Below, one piece after another: positions 27,316 through 37,802 of a DNA stretch of 64,000 nt. Location of the stretch: assembly GCF_016888445.1 (NCBI RefSeq), contig NZ_JAFEKF010000001.1, positions 1,110,141 through 1,174,140 on the forward strand. The letters run 5' to 3'. Under the pieces are notes generated by a model. The model did no database searches, had not been told where the DNA came from, and worked only from the letters and a program-made list of their open reading frames with translations. Source of the DNA: Marinomonas ostreistagni. Its GTDB lineage: Bacteria; Pseudomonadota; Gammaproteobacteria; Pseudomonadales; Marinomonadaceae. Both the position numbers and the translations under genes were made by a program. Each line of letters starts with the position of its first letter. Within the stretch, counting starts at the first letter, position 1.

Positions 27316-28629
27316 ATGAGAAAGCACATCATTGCATCGTTAGTGGCTGCCGCTGCAGCGGTACCAGCCCATTCAGAAACACTACTTGAAGTTTACAACC
27401 TAGCACTGAATCACGATCCAAGCTTGCGTGCTGCGGCAGCGACCTACCGCGCCGACAAAGAGCAAGTCGACGTGACTCGTGGTAACTTGTACCCAAATAT
27501 TAGCTTTAGCGGGAGCCTTGGTTACACCAAAACCGACCCAGAAGAAGCTGAGTCTTTTGACAACACACAGAACCAGCTGGCTGTAAATCTGGATTACCCG
27601 ATTTACTCACCAGCGCTGAACTACGGTGTCGATGCGACAGAAATTTCTTTAAAGAGCTCAGGCGTCGCCCTAGAGCAAGCCAAAGAAACACTGATCTACG
27701 AAACCCTATCTGATTACTTTGCCGTACTGACGGCACAAGCGACCCTTGATACGATTCGCTCACAGGTAAAAAGCTATGCTGGTCAGCTTGACCGCGTGAA
27801 AAAACAATACGAAGTCGGTCTAGTGTCCATCACAGATCAGCAAGATGCTCAGTCGGCTTACGACTCTATCTTGGTGACAGAACTAAACGCGGAAGCACAG
27901 CTAACGATCGCGCTTGAAACATTGCGCCAGCGTACTGGCCGCACCATCACTATGATTCCTAGCCTCTCTGAAGACTACCCTATCAAGGTGGCAGAAAACT
28001 TAGATGCCCGCGAGCTATTGGGTGTTGCCATGATGAACAACAAAAACATCCAAACATTGGATCTTTCTGTTGAACTGGCTGAAAACAATATCGATATCCA
28101 AAAAGCCAGCGGTCGCACGCCAACGGTCTCGATCACAGGTGCCGTATCGCGTACCGACAACGACTACGATCGTGAAACCGCCAACCGTCGTGATGGTGCA
28201 ACCAATACCTCTTCGATCGGTTTAGGCGTGGCTATCCCACTGTACAGTGGTGGTGCCATTAACGCTTCGATTCGCCAAGCTGCCGCCAGCGCTGAAGCCG
28301 CCATGGAAACACGTGCAGATTCGATCCAAGACATTGAGCTAAGCATTCGTAACGCAGTACTTCAACTTCGCACTCTAGCCGCTCAGGTGAAAGCTCAGAA
28401 ACAAGCCATCACTTCTGCCGAAAGTGCCCTAGAAGCCACTCAAGCAGGATACGATGTCGGTACACGTAACATTGTTGAGCTACTCGATGCTCAATCTATC
28501 TTCTTTGATGCCAAGAATACCTACGAGCAGCTACGCTACGACTTTGTGCTACAGCAAATCACCTTGCAGCAGCTAACGGGTGAGCTTAATGAAGAGGATA
28601 TTGCCCAGCTAAACCAGTGGCTAATCTAG
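27316..28629 (+). CDS. tolC: TolC-family outer-membrane channel protein
   Basis: This 437-residue trimeric outer-membrane exit duct serves efflux pumps and type I secretion. A signal peptide (MRKHIIASLVAAAAAVPAHS) precedes ETLLEVYNLALNHDPSLRAA, the standard N-terminus of mature TolC. Two outer-membrane-efflux repeats cover about residues 25-210 and 230-430, and QAGYDVGTRNIVELLDAQ is the conserved motif of the second repeat. It closely follows type I secretion TolC proteins rather than the NodT group, since it has no lipobox. No inner-membrane pump genes are adjacent, so it may be a shared channel. It could in principle serve the giant adhesin at the right end, but that is only inference. Confidence 0.92.
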   Translation: MRKHIIASLVAAAAAVPAHSETLLEVYNLALNHDPSLRAAAATYRADKEQVDVTRGNLYPNISFSGSLGYTKTDPEEAESFDNTQNQLAVNLDYPIYSPALNYGVDATEISLKSSGVALEQAKETLIYETLSDYFAVLTAQATLDTIRSQVKSYAGQLDRVKKQYEVGLVSITDQQDAQSAYDSILVTELNAEAQLTIALETLRQRTGRTITMIPSLSEDYPIKVAENLDARELLGVAMMNNKNIQTLDLSVELAENNIDIQKASGRTPTVSITGAVSRTDNDYDRETANRRDGATNTSSIGLGVAIPLYSGGAINASIRQAAASAEAAMETRADSIQDIELSIRNAVLQLRTLAAQVKAQKQAITSAESALEATQAGYDVGTRNIVELLDAQSIFFDAKNTYEQLRYDFVLQQITLQQLTGELNEEDIAQLNQWLI

Positions 28630-28643
28630 AGACTCTTCTTGAT

Positions 28644-28680
28644 AAAAAGCCTGCTAGAGCGATCTAGCAGGCTTTTTTTT
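28644..28680 (+). terminator. Terminator of the TolC-family gene
   Basis: AAGCCTGCTAGA and TCTAGCAGGCTT form a perfect 12-bp stem with loop GCGA, followed by a run of eight T residues, 18 bp past the stop. Confidence 0.92.
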
Positions 28681-28720
28681 GCTTAGATCCTTACCTCTAG
28701 CGCACCAACTTTTAGACACA

Positions 28721-28755
28721 AAAAAGCCCCCAGCATCAAGTGCTGGGGGCTTTTT
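28721..28755 (-). terminator. Terminator of the secDF unit
   Basis: AAAAAGCCCCCAGCA pairs with TGCTGGGGGCTTTTT around a 5-nt loop, 24 bp past the secF stop. The flanking A and T runs make it potentially bidirectional. Confidence 0.92.
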
Positions 28756-28778
28756 ATTAGCCTAAGACTTTTTAGTAC

Positions 28779-29684
28779 TTAGGGCATTTCATCTTCCAGC
28801 TCTTCTTTAGGCGCTGGAATCAAATCTTCGCGGGAAATATTCTGCGCCAACAACAAATTCGCGGCCACAAAAATAGACGAGTAAGTACCGATAATGATAC
28901 CGACCAACAACGCCAGTGAGAAATTATGAATGCTCTCACCACCAAAGAAAAACAACACCAACAATACAAACAAAGTAGTCATCGAGGTAATAATCGTACG
29001 ACCCAGAGTTTGGTTGATTGACTCATTAATCAGCTCTGTCGGCGTGGTATCGCGCATGATGCGGAAGTTTTCACGGATGCGGTCACACACAACAATAGTA
29101 TCGTTCAAGGAGTAACCAATCACCGCTAACAACGCGGCTAATACCGTTAGATCAAACTCGAAATCAAACAACGAGAAGATACCCAAGGTAATAATCACAT
29201 CGTGCGCCAATGCCACAACAGAGGCCACAGAGAACTTAAACTGGAAGCGTACCGCCACGTAAATCATGACAATCGCCAGCGCCAGTAGCATCCCTAGACC
29301 GCCCTGCTCGCGTAGCTCTTCACCTACTTGACCACCGACAAATTCGGAGCGCATTAGTTCTACGCTCACATTGCCGTTGTCACGCAACGTTGATAGCACC
29401 TCATCACCTAGAGTTGGCGTAAAGGCATTGCCCATACGCACCACCACATCGGTCGGCGAACCAAAGTTTTGTACCGTGACATCGGTGTAGTCTTGTTCTG
29501 CTAATAATGCGCGCACATCGTCTAGTGCTGGCGCTTCACCATATTGCACCTCGATCAAGGTTCCGCCAGTAAAGTCCAAACCAAACTGTAAGCCTTTGAC
29601 CGCAAGCGAGCCCAGCGATACCAAGACCATGGCAATGGAGAACATTGCCACGATTTTGCGCATCGACATAAATGGAATATTCAT
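28779..29684 (-). CDS. secF: Protein translocase subunit SecF
   Basis: SecF pairs with SecD to use the proton gradient for late steps of Sec-dependent export. The 301-residue length is normal. There is a first transmembrane helix near residues 10-30, then the GLDFTGGTLIEVQYG signature and a small periplasmic P1 domain. Five further helices follow, containing RFQFKFSVASVVALAHDV and ALLAVIGYSLNDTIVVCDRIREN. The acidic C-terminal tail ends KEELEDEMP. It lies 15 bp after secD in the queA-tgt-yajC-secDF order. Confidence 0.97.
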   Translation of the reverse strand: MNIPFMSMRKIVAMFSIAMVLVSLGSLAVKGLQFGLDFTGGTLIEVQYGEAPALDDVRALLAEQDYTDVTVQNFGSPTDVVVRMGNAFTPTLGDEVLSTLRDNGNVSVELMRSEFVGGQVGEELREQGGLGMLLALAIVMIYVAVRFQFKFSVASVVALAHDVIITLGIFSLFDFEFDLTVLAALLAVIGYSLNDTIVVCDRIRENFRIMRDTTPTELINESINQTLGRTIITSMTTLFVLLVLFFFGGESIHNFSLALLVGIIIGTYSSIFVAANLLLAQNISREDLIPAPKEELEDEMP

Positions 29685-29699
29685 CGTTACACTGTCTCC

Positions 29700-31553
29700 C
29701 TAGATAAATAAACGTTTGTTTTTGCGTCCACCGTACACCAAATTAATTTGGGCACGTGTTACCACAATCGCGGTAAACATCGACGTCAAAATACCGAGAG
29801 AAAGCGTCACCGCAAAGCCTTTCACCGGACCAGTACCGACCGCAAACAGGATCACTGCCACCAACAAAGTGGTGATATTGGCATCCAAAATCGTAGTGAA
29901 GGCACGGTTAAAGCCCGAATGTATCGCTTGCTGGCTAGGCAAACCTGCCTTGAGCTCCTCGCGTATACGCGAGAATATGAGCACGTTGGCGTCCACCGCC
30001 ATACCCATTGTCAGTACAATACCGGCAATACCTGGAAGCGTTAAGGTGGCAGACAGCAGCGACATACACGCCATCAGCAAGACAATATTAAGCGCTAGAG
30101 AAACGTTGGCAAAAATACCAAAGACTTTGTAGTACACCAACATGAAGGCCATAACGATCAGCAGACCGATCTGCGCCGACAGCACACCTAAGCGAATGTT
30201 TTCAGCCCCTAGGCTTGGGCCAATGGTACGCTCTTCAACAAAGTAAATAGGCGCAGCCAAGGCACCAGCACGCAGCAGTAGCGCTAGCTCAGACGATTCA
30301 CGTGGGCTATCAAGGCCCGTAATACGGAACGAGTTACCTAGTGTCGTCTGGATCGTCGCCAAAGAAATAATGCCGCGTTCACTGTAGCTGCGACGCTCTT
30401 CAACGAGCTCACCATTTTCGTCCTCGACAAAACGGCTACGGCTCTTATGTTCGATAAACACTACGGCCATATTGCGACCCACAGAGGTACGCGTAACACG
30501 CGCCATTTGTGAACCACCACGACCATCAAGACTGATGTTAACCTGTGGGCGACCGTTTTCATCAAACGAGGAATTGGCATCCGCCACACTGTCACCGGTA
30601 ATGATCACATCGCGCTCAAGACGAGCGGTACGTCCACTGCCATCGCGGAACGTCAACGTTTCCGTATCACCCGCATTAGCATCCATACCTGCCTCAAGAC
30701 GAAACTCAAGGTTCGCTGTAGCGCCGATGATACGTTTTGCTGACGCCGTATCTTGCACACCTGGCAGCTCAACCACGATGCGATTGCTACCTTGACGCTG
30801 AACCAATGGCTCTGCGACACCCAGCTCGTTGACACGGTTACGCAAAGTGGTCAAGTTTTGCTGTAAGGCATAAGCCTCCACTTCGTTGCGTGCTGCTTCT
30901 GTAAAGCGCACATCGACGAAGTACTCACCGCCTTCTTCACGGGTGCTGTACAGGTATTCAGAAAACTGATCTTCTAAAACCTCACTCGCCGCGGCTTGAT
31001 CCTCTGCCTGCAAGAAGCGCACCGAAAGTACACCGTCTTCCACCTCAACACTGCGATAACGAATACGCTCACTGCGTAGCGCCGTTTTCATTTCGCTGGC
31101 AGCGACATCTAAACGCTGCTTTAACGCTGCTGGTGTGTCTACTTCCAATAAGAAGTGCACACCGCCGCGTAAGTCTAGACCTAACTTGGCAGGGCCTGCA
31201 CCGATCGATGACAACCACTCAGGTGTTGTCGGTACAAGGTTTAAAGCGACTACGTAATTTTCGCCCAACGCAGCAGCGATCACAGGCTTCGCCGCCAATT
31301 GGTCCTCACCGCTATGGAAGCGCAAGGTACCGCCAGCAGGAGTCATCTCTGCTTGCTTTAATTCGATTCCAGCATCTTCTAAGGCTTGTTCTGCCGTAGC
31401 GAGAGTGCGCTGGTCAACAACAGTCGTGGTTTTTTGCGTGGATAGCTGAAGTGCTGGATCATCAGGATACAAATTTGGTAACGCATAAATGACGCCGCAA
31501 GCGATTACCAGCAAAATGAGCAAATACTTCCACAAGGGGTACTTGTTAAGCAT
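29700..31553 (-). CDS. secD: Protein translocase subunit SecD
   Basis: SecD is the larger SecDF subunit, with 617 residues. The start MLNKYPLWKYLLILLVIACGVIYALPNLYPDDPA and the signature GLDLRGGVHFLLEVD (near residue 125) are typical. Periplasmic head and base domains run to about residue 440, with QGSNRIVVELPGVQDTA. Five C-terminal helices follow, holding ANVLIFSRIREELKAG. Proton-motive-force use depends on conserved acidic residues in these helices. A hairpin in the 75-bp gap separates it from yajC, which may reduce SecD levels relative to YajC. Confidence 0.97.
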   Translation of the reverse strand: MLNKYPLWKYLLILLVIACGVIYALPNLYPDDPALQLSTQKTTTVVDQRTLATAEQALEDAGIELKQAEMTPAGGTLRFHSGEDQLAAKPVIAAALGENYVVALNLVPTTPEWLSSIGAGPAKLGLDLRGGVHFLLEVDTPAALKQRLDVAASEMKTALRSERIRYRSVEVEDGVLSVRFLQAEDQAAASEVLEDQFSEYLYSTREEGGEYFVDVRFTEAARNEVEAYALQQNLTTLRNRVNELGVAEPLVQRQGSNRIVVELPGVQDTASAKRIIGATANLEFRLEAGMDANAGDTETLTFRDGSGRTARLERDVIITGDSVADANSSFDENGRPQVNISLDGRGGSQMARVTRTSVGRNMAVVFIEHKSRSRFVEDENGELVEERRSYSERGIISLATIQTTLGNSFRITGLDSPRESSELALLLRAGALAAPIYFVEERTIGPSLGAENIRLGVLSAQIGLLIVMAFMLVYYKVFGIFANVSLALNIVLLMACMSLLSATLTLPGIAGIVLTMGMAVDANVLIFSRIREELKAGLPSQQAIHSGFNRAFTTILDANITTLLVAVILFAVGTGPVKGFAVTLSLGILTSMFTAIVVTRAQINLVYGGRKNKRLFI

Positions 31554-31594
31554 GAATTGTCCTTGGAACGAGAGAAAAAAATAACCAAGAAAGT

Positions 31595-31620
31595 AGAAAA
31601 GCGCCGACTGGCGCTTTTCT
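31595..31620 (-). terminator. Hairpin between yajC and secD
   Basis: AGAAAAGCGCC and GGCGCTTTTCT form an 11-bp stem with a 4-nt loop, so the minus strand ends in TTTTCT. It lies 8 bp past the yajC stop and 41 bp before secD. It is a partial terminator at best if the genes form one operon. Confidence 0.6.
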
Positions 31621-31628
31621 TAGGTACA

Positions 31629-31955
31629 TTAGATAGATTTCAGAGTGCCTTTTGGCAATACCGCGCCAACAGCAGACTTCTGGAATTTCATCTCAATGTC
31701 ATCGGCAACTTCTAGTACAACGTAGTTGTCATCAACCTTCGTCACTTTACCTAGAACACCACCGTTAGTTACGACTTCGGTACCTTTCGCTAGGGAAGCC
31801 AACAAGTTTTTATGCTCTTTGGTGCGTTTCGCTTGTGGGCGCCACATCAAGAAATAAAAGATAACAACAAAACCAACTAACAATACCAGGTTAAAAATAC
31901 CGGCATCGGCTGGCGCAGCACCTTCAGCGTAAGCTGGTGAGATCAAAGCGATCAT
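31629..31955 (-). CDS. yajC: Sec translocon accessory subunit YajC
   Basis: YajC is a small inner-membrane protein that associates with SecDF-YidC. It has 108 residues, with one membrane helix at about residues 19-38 (IFNLVLLVGFVVIFYFLMW) followed by RPQAKRTKEHKNLL and a soluble beta-rich domain (GTEVVTNGGVLGKVTKVDDNYVV, written in two parts here: GTEVVTNGGVLGK then VTKVDDNYVV). It lies between tgt and secD, the standard arrangement in gammaproteobacteria. Confidence 0.96.
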   Translation of the reverse strand: MIALISPAYAEGAAPADAGIFNLVLLVGFVVIFYFLMWRPQAKRTKEHKNLLASLAKGTEVVTNGGVLGKVTKVDDNYVVLEVADDIEMKFQKSAVGAVLPKGTLKSI

Positions 31956-32040
31956 GGTGATTACTCTCCAATGGTTAAAAAAACGGTTCGCGACCGACGC
32001 GTAGAAGTCGGTCCACGAGTAATGGTTATAGTTTCGACAA

Positions 32041-34253
<2,213 letters not shown>

Positions 34254-34429
34254 ATTTGCTATCTTGTTTACCTAGAAAAATGATGCGGCATTTTAGCGAA
34301 TTTCTACGCGCTTGGGTACGATATAAGAGCATTTCCCATTTAACTGCTTGGTTAAATCTCTAGTACTGTTCAAGTTATAATCAATCTGGTTTTGTTTGGC
34401 TTTTTTTATAAAAAAATCACCGAAAGTCG

Positions 34430-34457
34430 TTGACACCTTTTAAGAAATCACCATAAT
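34430..34457 (+). promoter_or_regulatory. Promoter of tRNA-Leu
   Basis: A perfect -35 TTGACA (34430-34435) and CATAAT (34452-34457) are 16 bp apart and lie 20 bp before the mature tRNA. The sequence after the -10 is fairly GC-rich (ACGCCTC), like stringently controlled stable-RNA promoters. Confidence 0.8.
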
Positions 34458-34476
34458 ACGCCTCACCTTTTTCAAA

Positions 34477-34562
34477 GCCAGTGTGGTGGAATTGGTAGAC
34501 ACGATGGATTCAAAATCCATTGCCTATAAAGCGTGCCGGTTCGAGTCCGGCCACTGGTACCA
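34477..34562 (+). tRNA. tRNA-Leu, anticodon CAA
   Basis: This 86-nt class II tRNA has an encoded CCA end (34560-34562). The acceptor arms GCCAGTG and CACTGGT pair with a G-T at 1-72. The anticodon loop TTCAAAA places CAA at 34511-34513 with a 5-bp stem. A long variable arm and the T-loop GTTCGAGTC are visible. It reads UUG codons and resembles E. coli leuX. It has its own promoter and terminator. No integrase or att-like repeat is adjacent. Confidence 0.96.
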
Positions 34563-34577
34563 TCTTCTAAAGATGTG

Positions 34578-34612
34578 AAAAGCCCCGCGGTTACTGACCT
34601 CGGGGCTTTTTT
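34578..34612 (+). terminator. Terminator of tRNA-Leu
   Basis: AAAAGCCCCG pairs with CGGGGCTTTT across a 13-nt loop, followed by further T residues, beginning 16 bp after the tRNA. Confidence 0.88.
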
Positions 34613-34701
34613 GTTTCTGACGTTTTGAGTTTCACCGGCGATATTAGTTTATGCTGTCAACGGTTTGTCACCAAGGTCTGTCACGACCGTGACAGCTAAG
34701 C

Positions 34702-34730
34702 AAAAAAAAAGCGGTGCTCGAAAGCACCGC
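34702..34730 (-). terminator. phoX intrinsic terminator
   Basis: GCGGTGCT-CGAA-AGCACCGC is a perfect 8-bp stem. On the minus strand it runs into nine T residues. It lies 27 bp past the phoX stop. Confidence 0.92.
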
Positions 34731-34756
34731 CGCAGGTCAACATCTAACGCCTATAT

Positions 34757-36658
34757 TTAGCCAATCACCGCGCCGTCTTCACGGGAAATGGCGATCACAC
34801 TTGAACGTGGCATTCCGCCGTTTGGCCAAGTCGAGTTGCCGTCTTCACCCGGGTGCTGGATACTGATAAACATGGTCGTGCGGTCCGCACTCCAAGCAGA
34901 ACCGGTGATTTCACACTCTTTTGGCCCAACCAAGAAGCGCTTAATTTCGCCCGTTTCTGGATCACCCACCAGCATCTGGTTGTTACCTTGGCCTGCAAAA
35001 CCTTCTTGGTTTGAGTAGTTACCATCTGTCTGGATCCACAACAGACCTTTCGAGTCAAACTGCAAGCCATCTGGTGAGTTAAACATGTTGTCCTTATTGA
35101 TATTGCTTGAGCCAGCGTACGCATCGTCGTAGACCGCTGGGTTACCTGCCAAGACAAACAGATCCCAGTTAAAGTTAGGCGCAGTATGATCCTGACCTTC
35201 TGGGCGCCAGCGCACAATCTGACCAAAGTTGTTCTTCACACGAGGGTTTGGCCCAGTGGCTGGCGTTTCATCGCCACCCGCATTTGGTTTAACACCTCGG
35301 TTTTTGTTGTTGGTCAGAGCACAGTAGACTTCTGCTTTATGCGGATTCGATGCCACCCACTCAGGACGGTCCATAGTGGTTGCACCCACTTTCGACGCTG
35401 CCTCACGCGTGTAGATGGCAATTTCTGCTGCACTCATACCTGTCGCTTCAGGTGTTAACGCAATCCAACGACCAGTGTTATTGTCGTTAAACTTGGCCAC
35501 ATACAAAGTACCTTCTTCTAGTAGATCCGTGTTGTCACCGCCGACCACATATTTGTTCTTAGATACGAAGCGGTATAAGAACTCACCACGCTCGTCGTCA
35601 CCTAGGTACACGACGACATGACCATTTGCCGCCACTTCCACTTCCGCGTTTTCATGTTTGAAGCGACCTAGTGCGGTGCGTTTTTTCGGACGAGCATCAG
35701 GATTGGTTGGATCGATTTCAACGATGTAACCAAAGCGGTTTGGTTCTTGTGGGTTTTTAGAAATATCAAAACGCTCATCCGCCATCGCCCAGTTGTAACC
35801 CCAGTCATCATGGCTGATACCGTAGCGCTTCATTTGCGGCGTGAGTGGCATATTTTTATTGCTAGAAGAAAAGTAACCGTTGAAGTTCTCTTCACACGTT
35901 AGATAAGTACCCCAAGGCGTTTGGCCGTTACCACAGTTGTTCCAAGTCCCTTTGGCAACTTCACCCTTTGGATCGGCTTTGGTTTTCAGCAAATCATGAC
36001 CACGTGCAGGACCCGTGATGTCCATTTCGGTATCCGCGGTGATACGGCGGTTAAACTCAGAGTCTTTAACGATGCCCCACTGACCATTTTGGCGCGCAAT
36101 TTCTACGATCGAAACACCGTGCGCCGCTTTACTCTTGCGAATGTCGTCAGCGTTAGCAGGTTTACCATCGGCACGGTTAGCGTGCAGTGTATTTAGGTTG
36201 GTGTACTCGTTGTTAACCGCTAGGATCTGACGGCCGTTATGACTAAATACCGCCATGCCGTCATTGTGGTCACCAAACGCTTGCTCTTGCGAAGCACCTG
36301 TACCACCCGTTGTTGGATCGAATGCAGGGGCGTTAGAAAACAGCGGCTCACCCCATGATGCCAATACTTCCCACTTGTAACCTGCAGGCACCGTAACCGT
36401 ATCCTTGGTGTTCGCTTTCACCATTTCAAAAGCAAGACGAGACAATTTCGCCTCTTCACCCGCTAGCGCCTTACCTGCTGCAAACGTAGTAGAACCCATA
36501 ACAAATGCTGTCGCACCGACGGCAGCGCCACCCGAAAGAAAACCACGGCGCGATACCATGCGCTTAGCTGACTCTTCAAATTCAACGACTTCTACCGCAG
36601 GGCGTACACGCTCATCATGCTCGTCAAAACCTAGCATTGGCTCTTGCTTTACTGACAT
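34757..36658 (-). CDS. phoX: PhoX-family alkaline phosphatase, Tat-exported
   Basis: This 633-residue protein belongs to the PhoX (DUF839) family of calcium- and iron-dependent phosphatases that release phosphate from organic esters in the periplasm. The twin-arginine signal is SRRGFLSGG with R37 and R38, after a ~34-residue N-extension common in PhoX. Cleavage is likely near FAAGKALA. Family elements include GDHNDGMAVF, NNEYTN, WGTYLTCEENFNGYF, FGYIVEIDP, KHENAEVEV, GDDERGEFLYRFVS and the C-terminal MFISIQHPGED. A Pho-box-like site lies about 110 bp upstream, so induction by phosphate starvation is likely. A strong terminator follows. Confidence 0.94.
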   Translation of the reverse strand: MSVKQEPMLGFDEHDERVRPAVEVVEFEESAKRMVSRRGFLSGGAAVGATAFVMGSTTFAAGKALAGEEAKLSRLAFEMVKANTKDTVTVPAGYKWEVLASWGEPLFSNAPAFDPTTGGTGASQEQAFGDHNDGMAVFSHNGRQILAVNNEYTNLNTLHANRADGKPANADDIRKSKAAHGVSIVEIARQNGQWGIVKDSEFNRRITADTEMDITGPARGHDLLKTKADPKGEVAKGTWNNCGNGQTPWGTYLTCEENFNGYFSSSNKNMPLTPQMKRYGISHDDWGYNWAMADERFDISKNPQEPNRFGYIVEIDPTNPDARPKKRTALGRFKHENAEVEVAANGHVVVYLGDDERGEFLYRFVSKNKYVVGGDNTDLLEEGTLYVAKFNDNNTGRWIALTPEATGMSAAEIAIYTREAASKVGATTMDRPEWVASNPHKAEVYCALTNNKNRGVKPNAGGDETPATGPNPRVKNNFGQIVRWRPEGQDHTAPNFNWDLFVLAGNPAVYDDAYAGSSNINKDNMFNSPDGLQFDSKGLLWIQTDGNYSNQEGFAGQGNNQMLVGDPETGEIKRFLVGPKECEITGSAWSADRTTMFISIQHPGEDGNSTWPNGGMPRSSVIAISREDGAVIG

Positions 36659-36765
36659 CTGAATTCCCTCAAATTTTGCTTATATAGTTGAAGGTCAGCC
36701 CTTCCACGGGATGACCTCTTTATTAAAAATCTTTATCTATTTAGCTCTCACACGATGTCAGTTGC

Positions 36766-36783
36766 ATGATGATTCGATGACAG
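36766..36783 (-). promoter_or_regulatory. Candidate Pho box for phoX
   Basis: On the minus strand the site reads CTGTCAT-CGAA-TCATCAT. The first repeat is a perfect match to the PhoB half-site and the second matches at 4 of 7 positions, with the expected 4-bp spacer. It lies 108 bp from the phoX ATG. Confidence 0.5.
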
Positions 36784-36851
36784 TTTGGCAACAAATATAT
36801 GTCAGCACTGTCATAAGCGCTCAAAAAAACGTCAAAGCGCCAAACAAATTG

Positions 36852-36870
36852 AATGCGAACAGCTACCATT
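36852..36870 (+). promoter_or_regulatory. Possible Fur box for the fhu operon
   Basis: AATGCGAACAGCTACCATT has imperfect dyad symmetry with AATG/CATT ends like many Fur sites of marine gammaproteobacteria. The centre is degenerate. It lies about 150 bp before fhuC. The call leans on the operon's function. Confidence 0.3.
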
Positions 36871-37019
36871 AGCAACAACAATTTTATTTATGTATCATTT
36901 GTTGGACTACATGGCGCTTATCACAGTAAGGTACGCGCCCCCCTTGAAACTGCCAGCACAACAGTCTCTTAGAGCCACCATAAATTCACGGCAAGAGACT
37001 GTCATGGATAGCAAACGTC

Positions 37020-37802
37020 ATGTTTACACTCAAAGATATAAAAATGATCCGCTCTGAACGGGTCATTTTGGACATTCCCGAACTTGAAATCCCCACCCAG
37101 GGTTTGACTGTTGTTTTAGGTCATAACGGCTCAGGCAAATCGACCATGGTGAGCTTATTAGCTGGCCAACAGCCCCCCGATCAAGGCCGCGTCAGTCTTA
37201 ATAATCAAGACGTGTCACATATGAAGGCCAAAACGTTGGCACGTAATATTGCCTTTTTGCCACAAAAGCTGCCTTCCTCGGCAGGCCTTAATGTTCGTGA
37301 AGTGGTACGCCTAGGGCGCTTCCCATGGCGCGGCCTATTAGGGCGCTGGACCAAAGAAGACGAACAAATCATTGATCAAGCGATCGCTCGCACTGGCATC
37401 AACGAATTCGCTAGCGCTGAAGCAGATACACTCTCAGGGGGGGAACGCCAACGGGCATGGGTTGCCATGTTGCTGGCACAGCAATCACCTATTTTGATTT
37501 TAGACGAGCCCACCTCGGCGCTCGACATTCAGCATCAATACCAGCTGATGGCGTTGCTTAGCGAACTATGCCAAGACGATTCACGCGGTATTATCGTCAT
37601 TTTGCATGATTTGAACCTAGCACTGCAGTATGCCGATCATATTGTCGCCCTGAATCACGGCCAAGTGGCGTTTGCAGGCCAAGCAGATCTACTGCTCGAT
37701 GAGCAGCGTCTTAGCGAGCTCTACCAAACCCCTGTTCGCCTAGTAGAACATCCAATGTCTCCTCAATACTCTAAACCAAAGGTTGCTGTCGTATGTCCTT
37801 AA
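37020..37802 (+). CDS. fhuC: Ferric siderophore ABC transporter, ATP-binding protein (FhuC type)
   Basis: This 260-residue ATPase drives uptake of ferric hydroxamate-type siderophores across the inner membrane. Walker A is GHNGSGKST near residues 34-42, the ABC signature is LSGGERQRAW, Walker B is ILILDEPTSALD, and the switch His is in VILHDLNLALQYADH. The family label FhuC, rather than FepC, rests on the partner genes. It overlaps fhuD by 10 bp, so the two are translationally coupled. The ribosome site before its ATG is weak. Confidence 0.92.
   Translation: MFTLKDIKMIRSERVILDIPELEIPTQGLTVVLGHNGSGKSTMVSLLAGQQPPDQGRVSLNNQDVSHMKAKTLARNIAFLPQKLPSSAGLNVREVVRLGRFPWRGLLGRWTKEDEQIIDQAIARTGINEFASAEADTLSGGERQRAWVAMLLAQQSPILILDEPTSALDIQHQYQLMALLSELCQDDSRGIIVILHDLNLALQYADHIVALNHGQVAFAGQADLLLDEQRLSELYQTPVRLVEHPMSPQYSKPKVAVVCP

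Larger units (their letters stand above)
36659..37019. promoter_or_regulatory. Shared phoX/fhuC upstream region
   Basis: This 361-bp divergent region contains no convincing gene. An open frame from 36785 that overlaps fhuC has no ribosome site or family match. It contains several TGTCA motifs (36756, 36777 reversed, 36800, 36809) on the phoX side and a possible Fur box at 36852-36870 on the fhu side. Confidence 0.6.

Noticed and set aside
34477..34562. tRNA-Leu as a possible integration site for a mobile element
   Set aside because: No integrase, att-like repeat of the tRNA end or foreign-looking genes follow. The gene has its own terminator and is followed by phoX.
36785..37057. 90-aa plus-strand frame overlapping the fhuC start
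   Set aside because: No ribosome site, no family match, odd composition. It overlaps the credible fhuC start.
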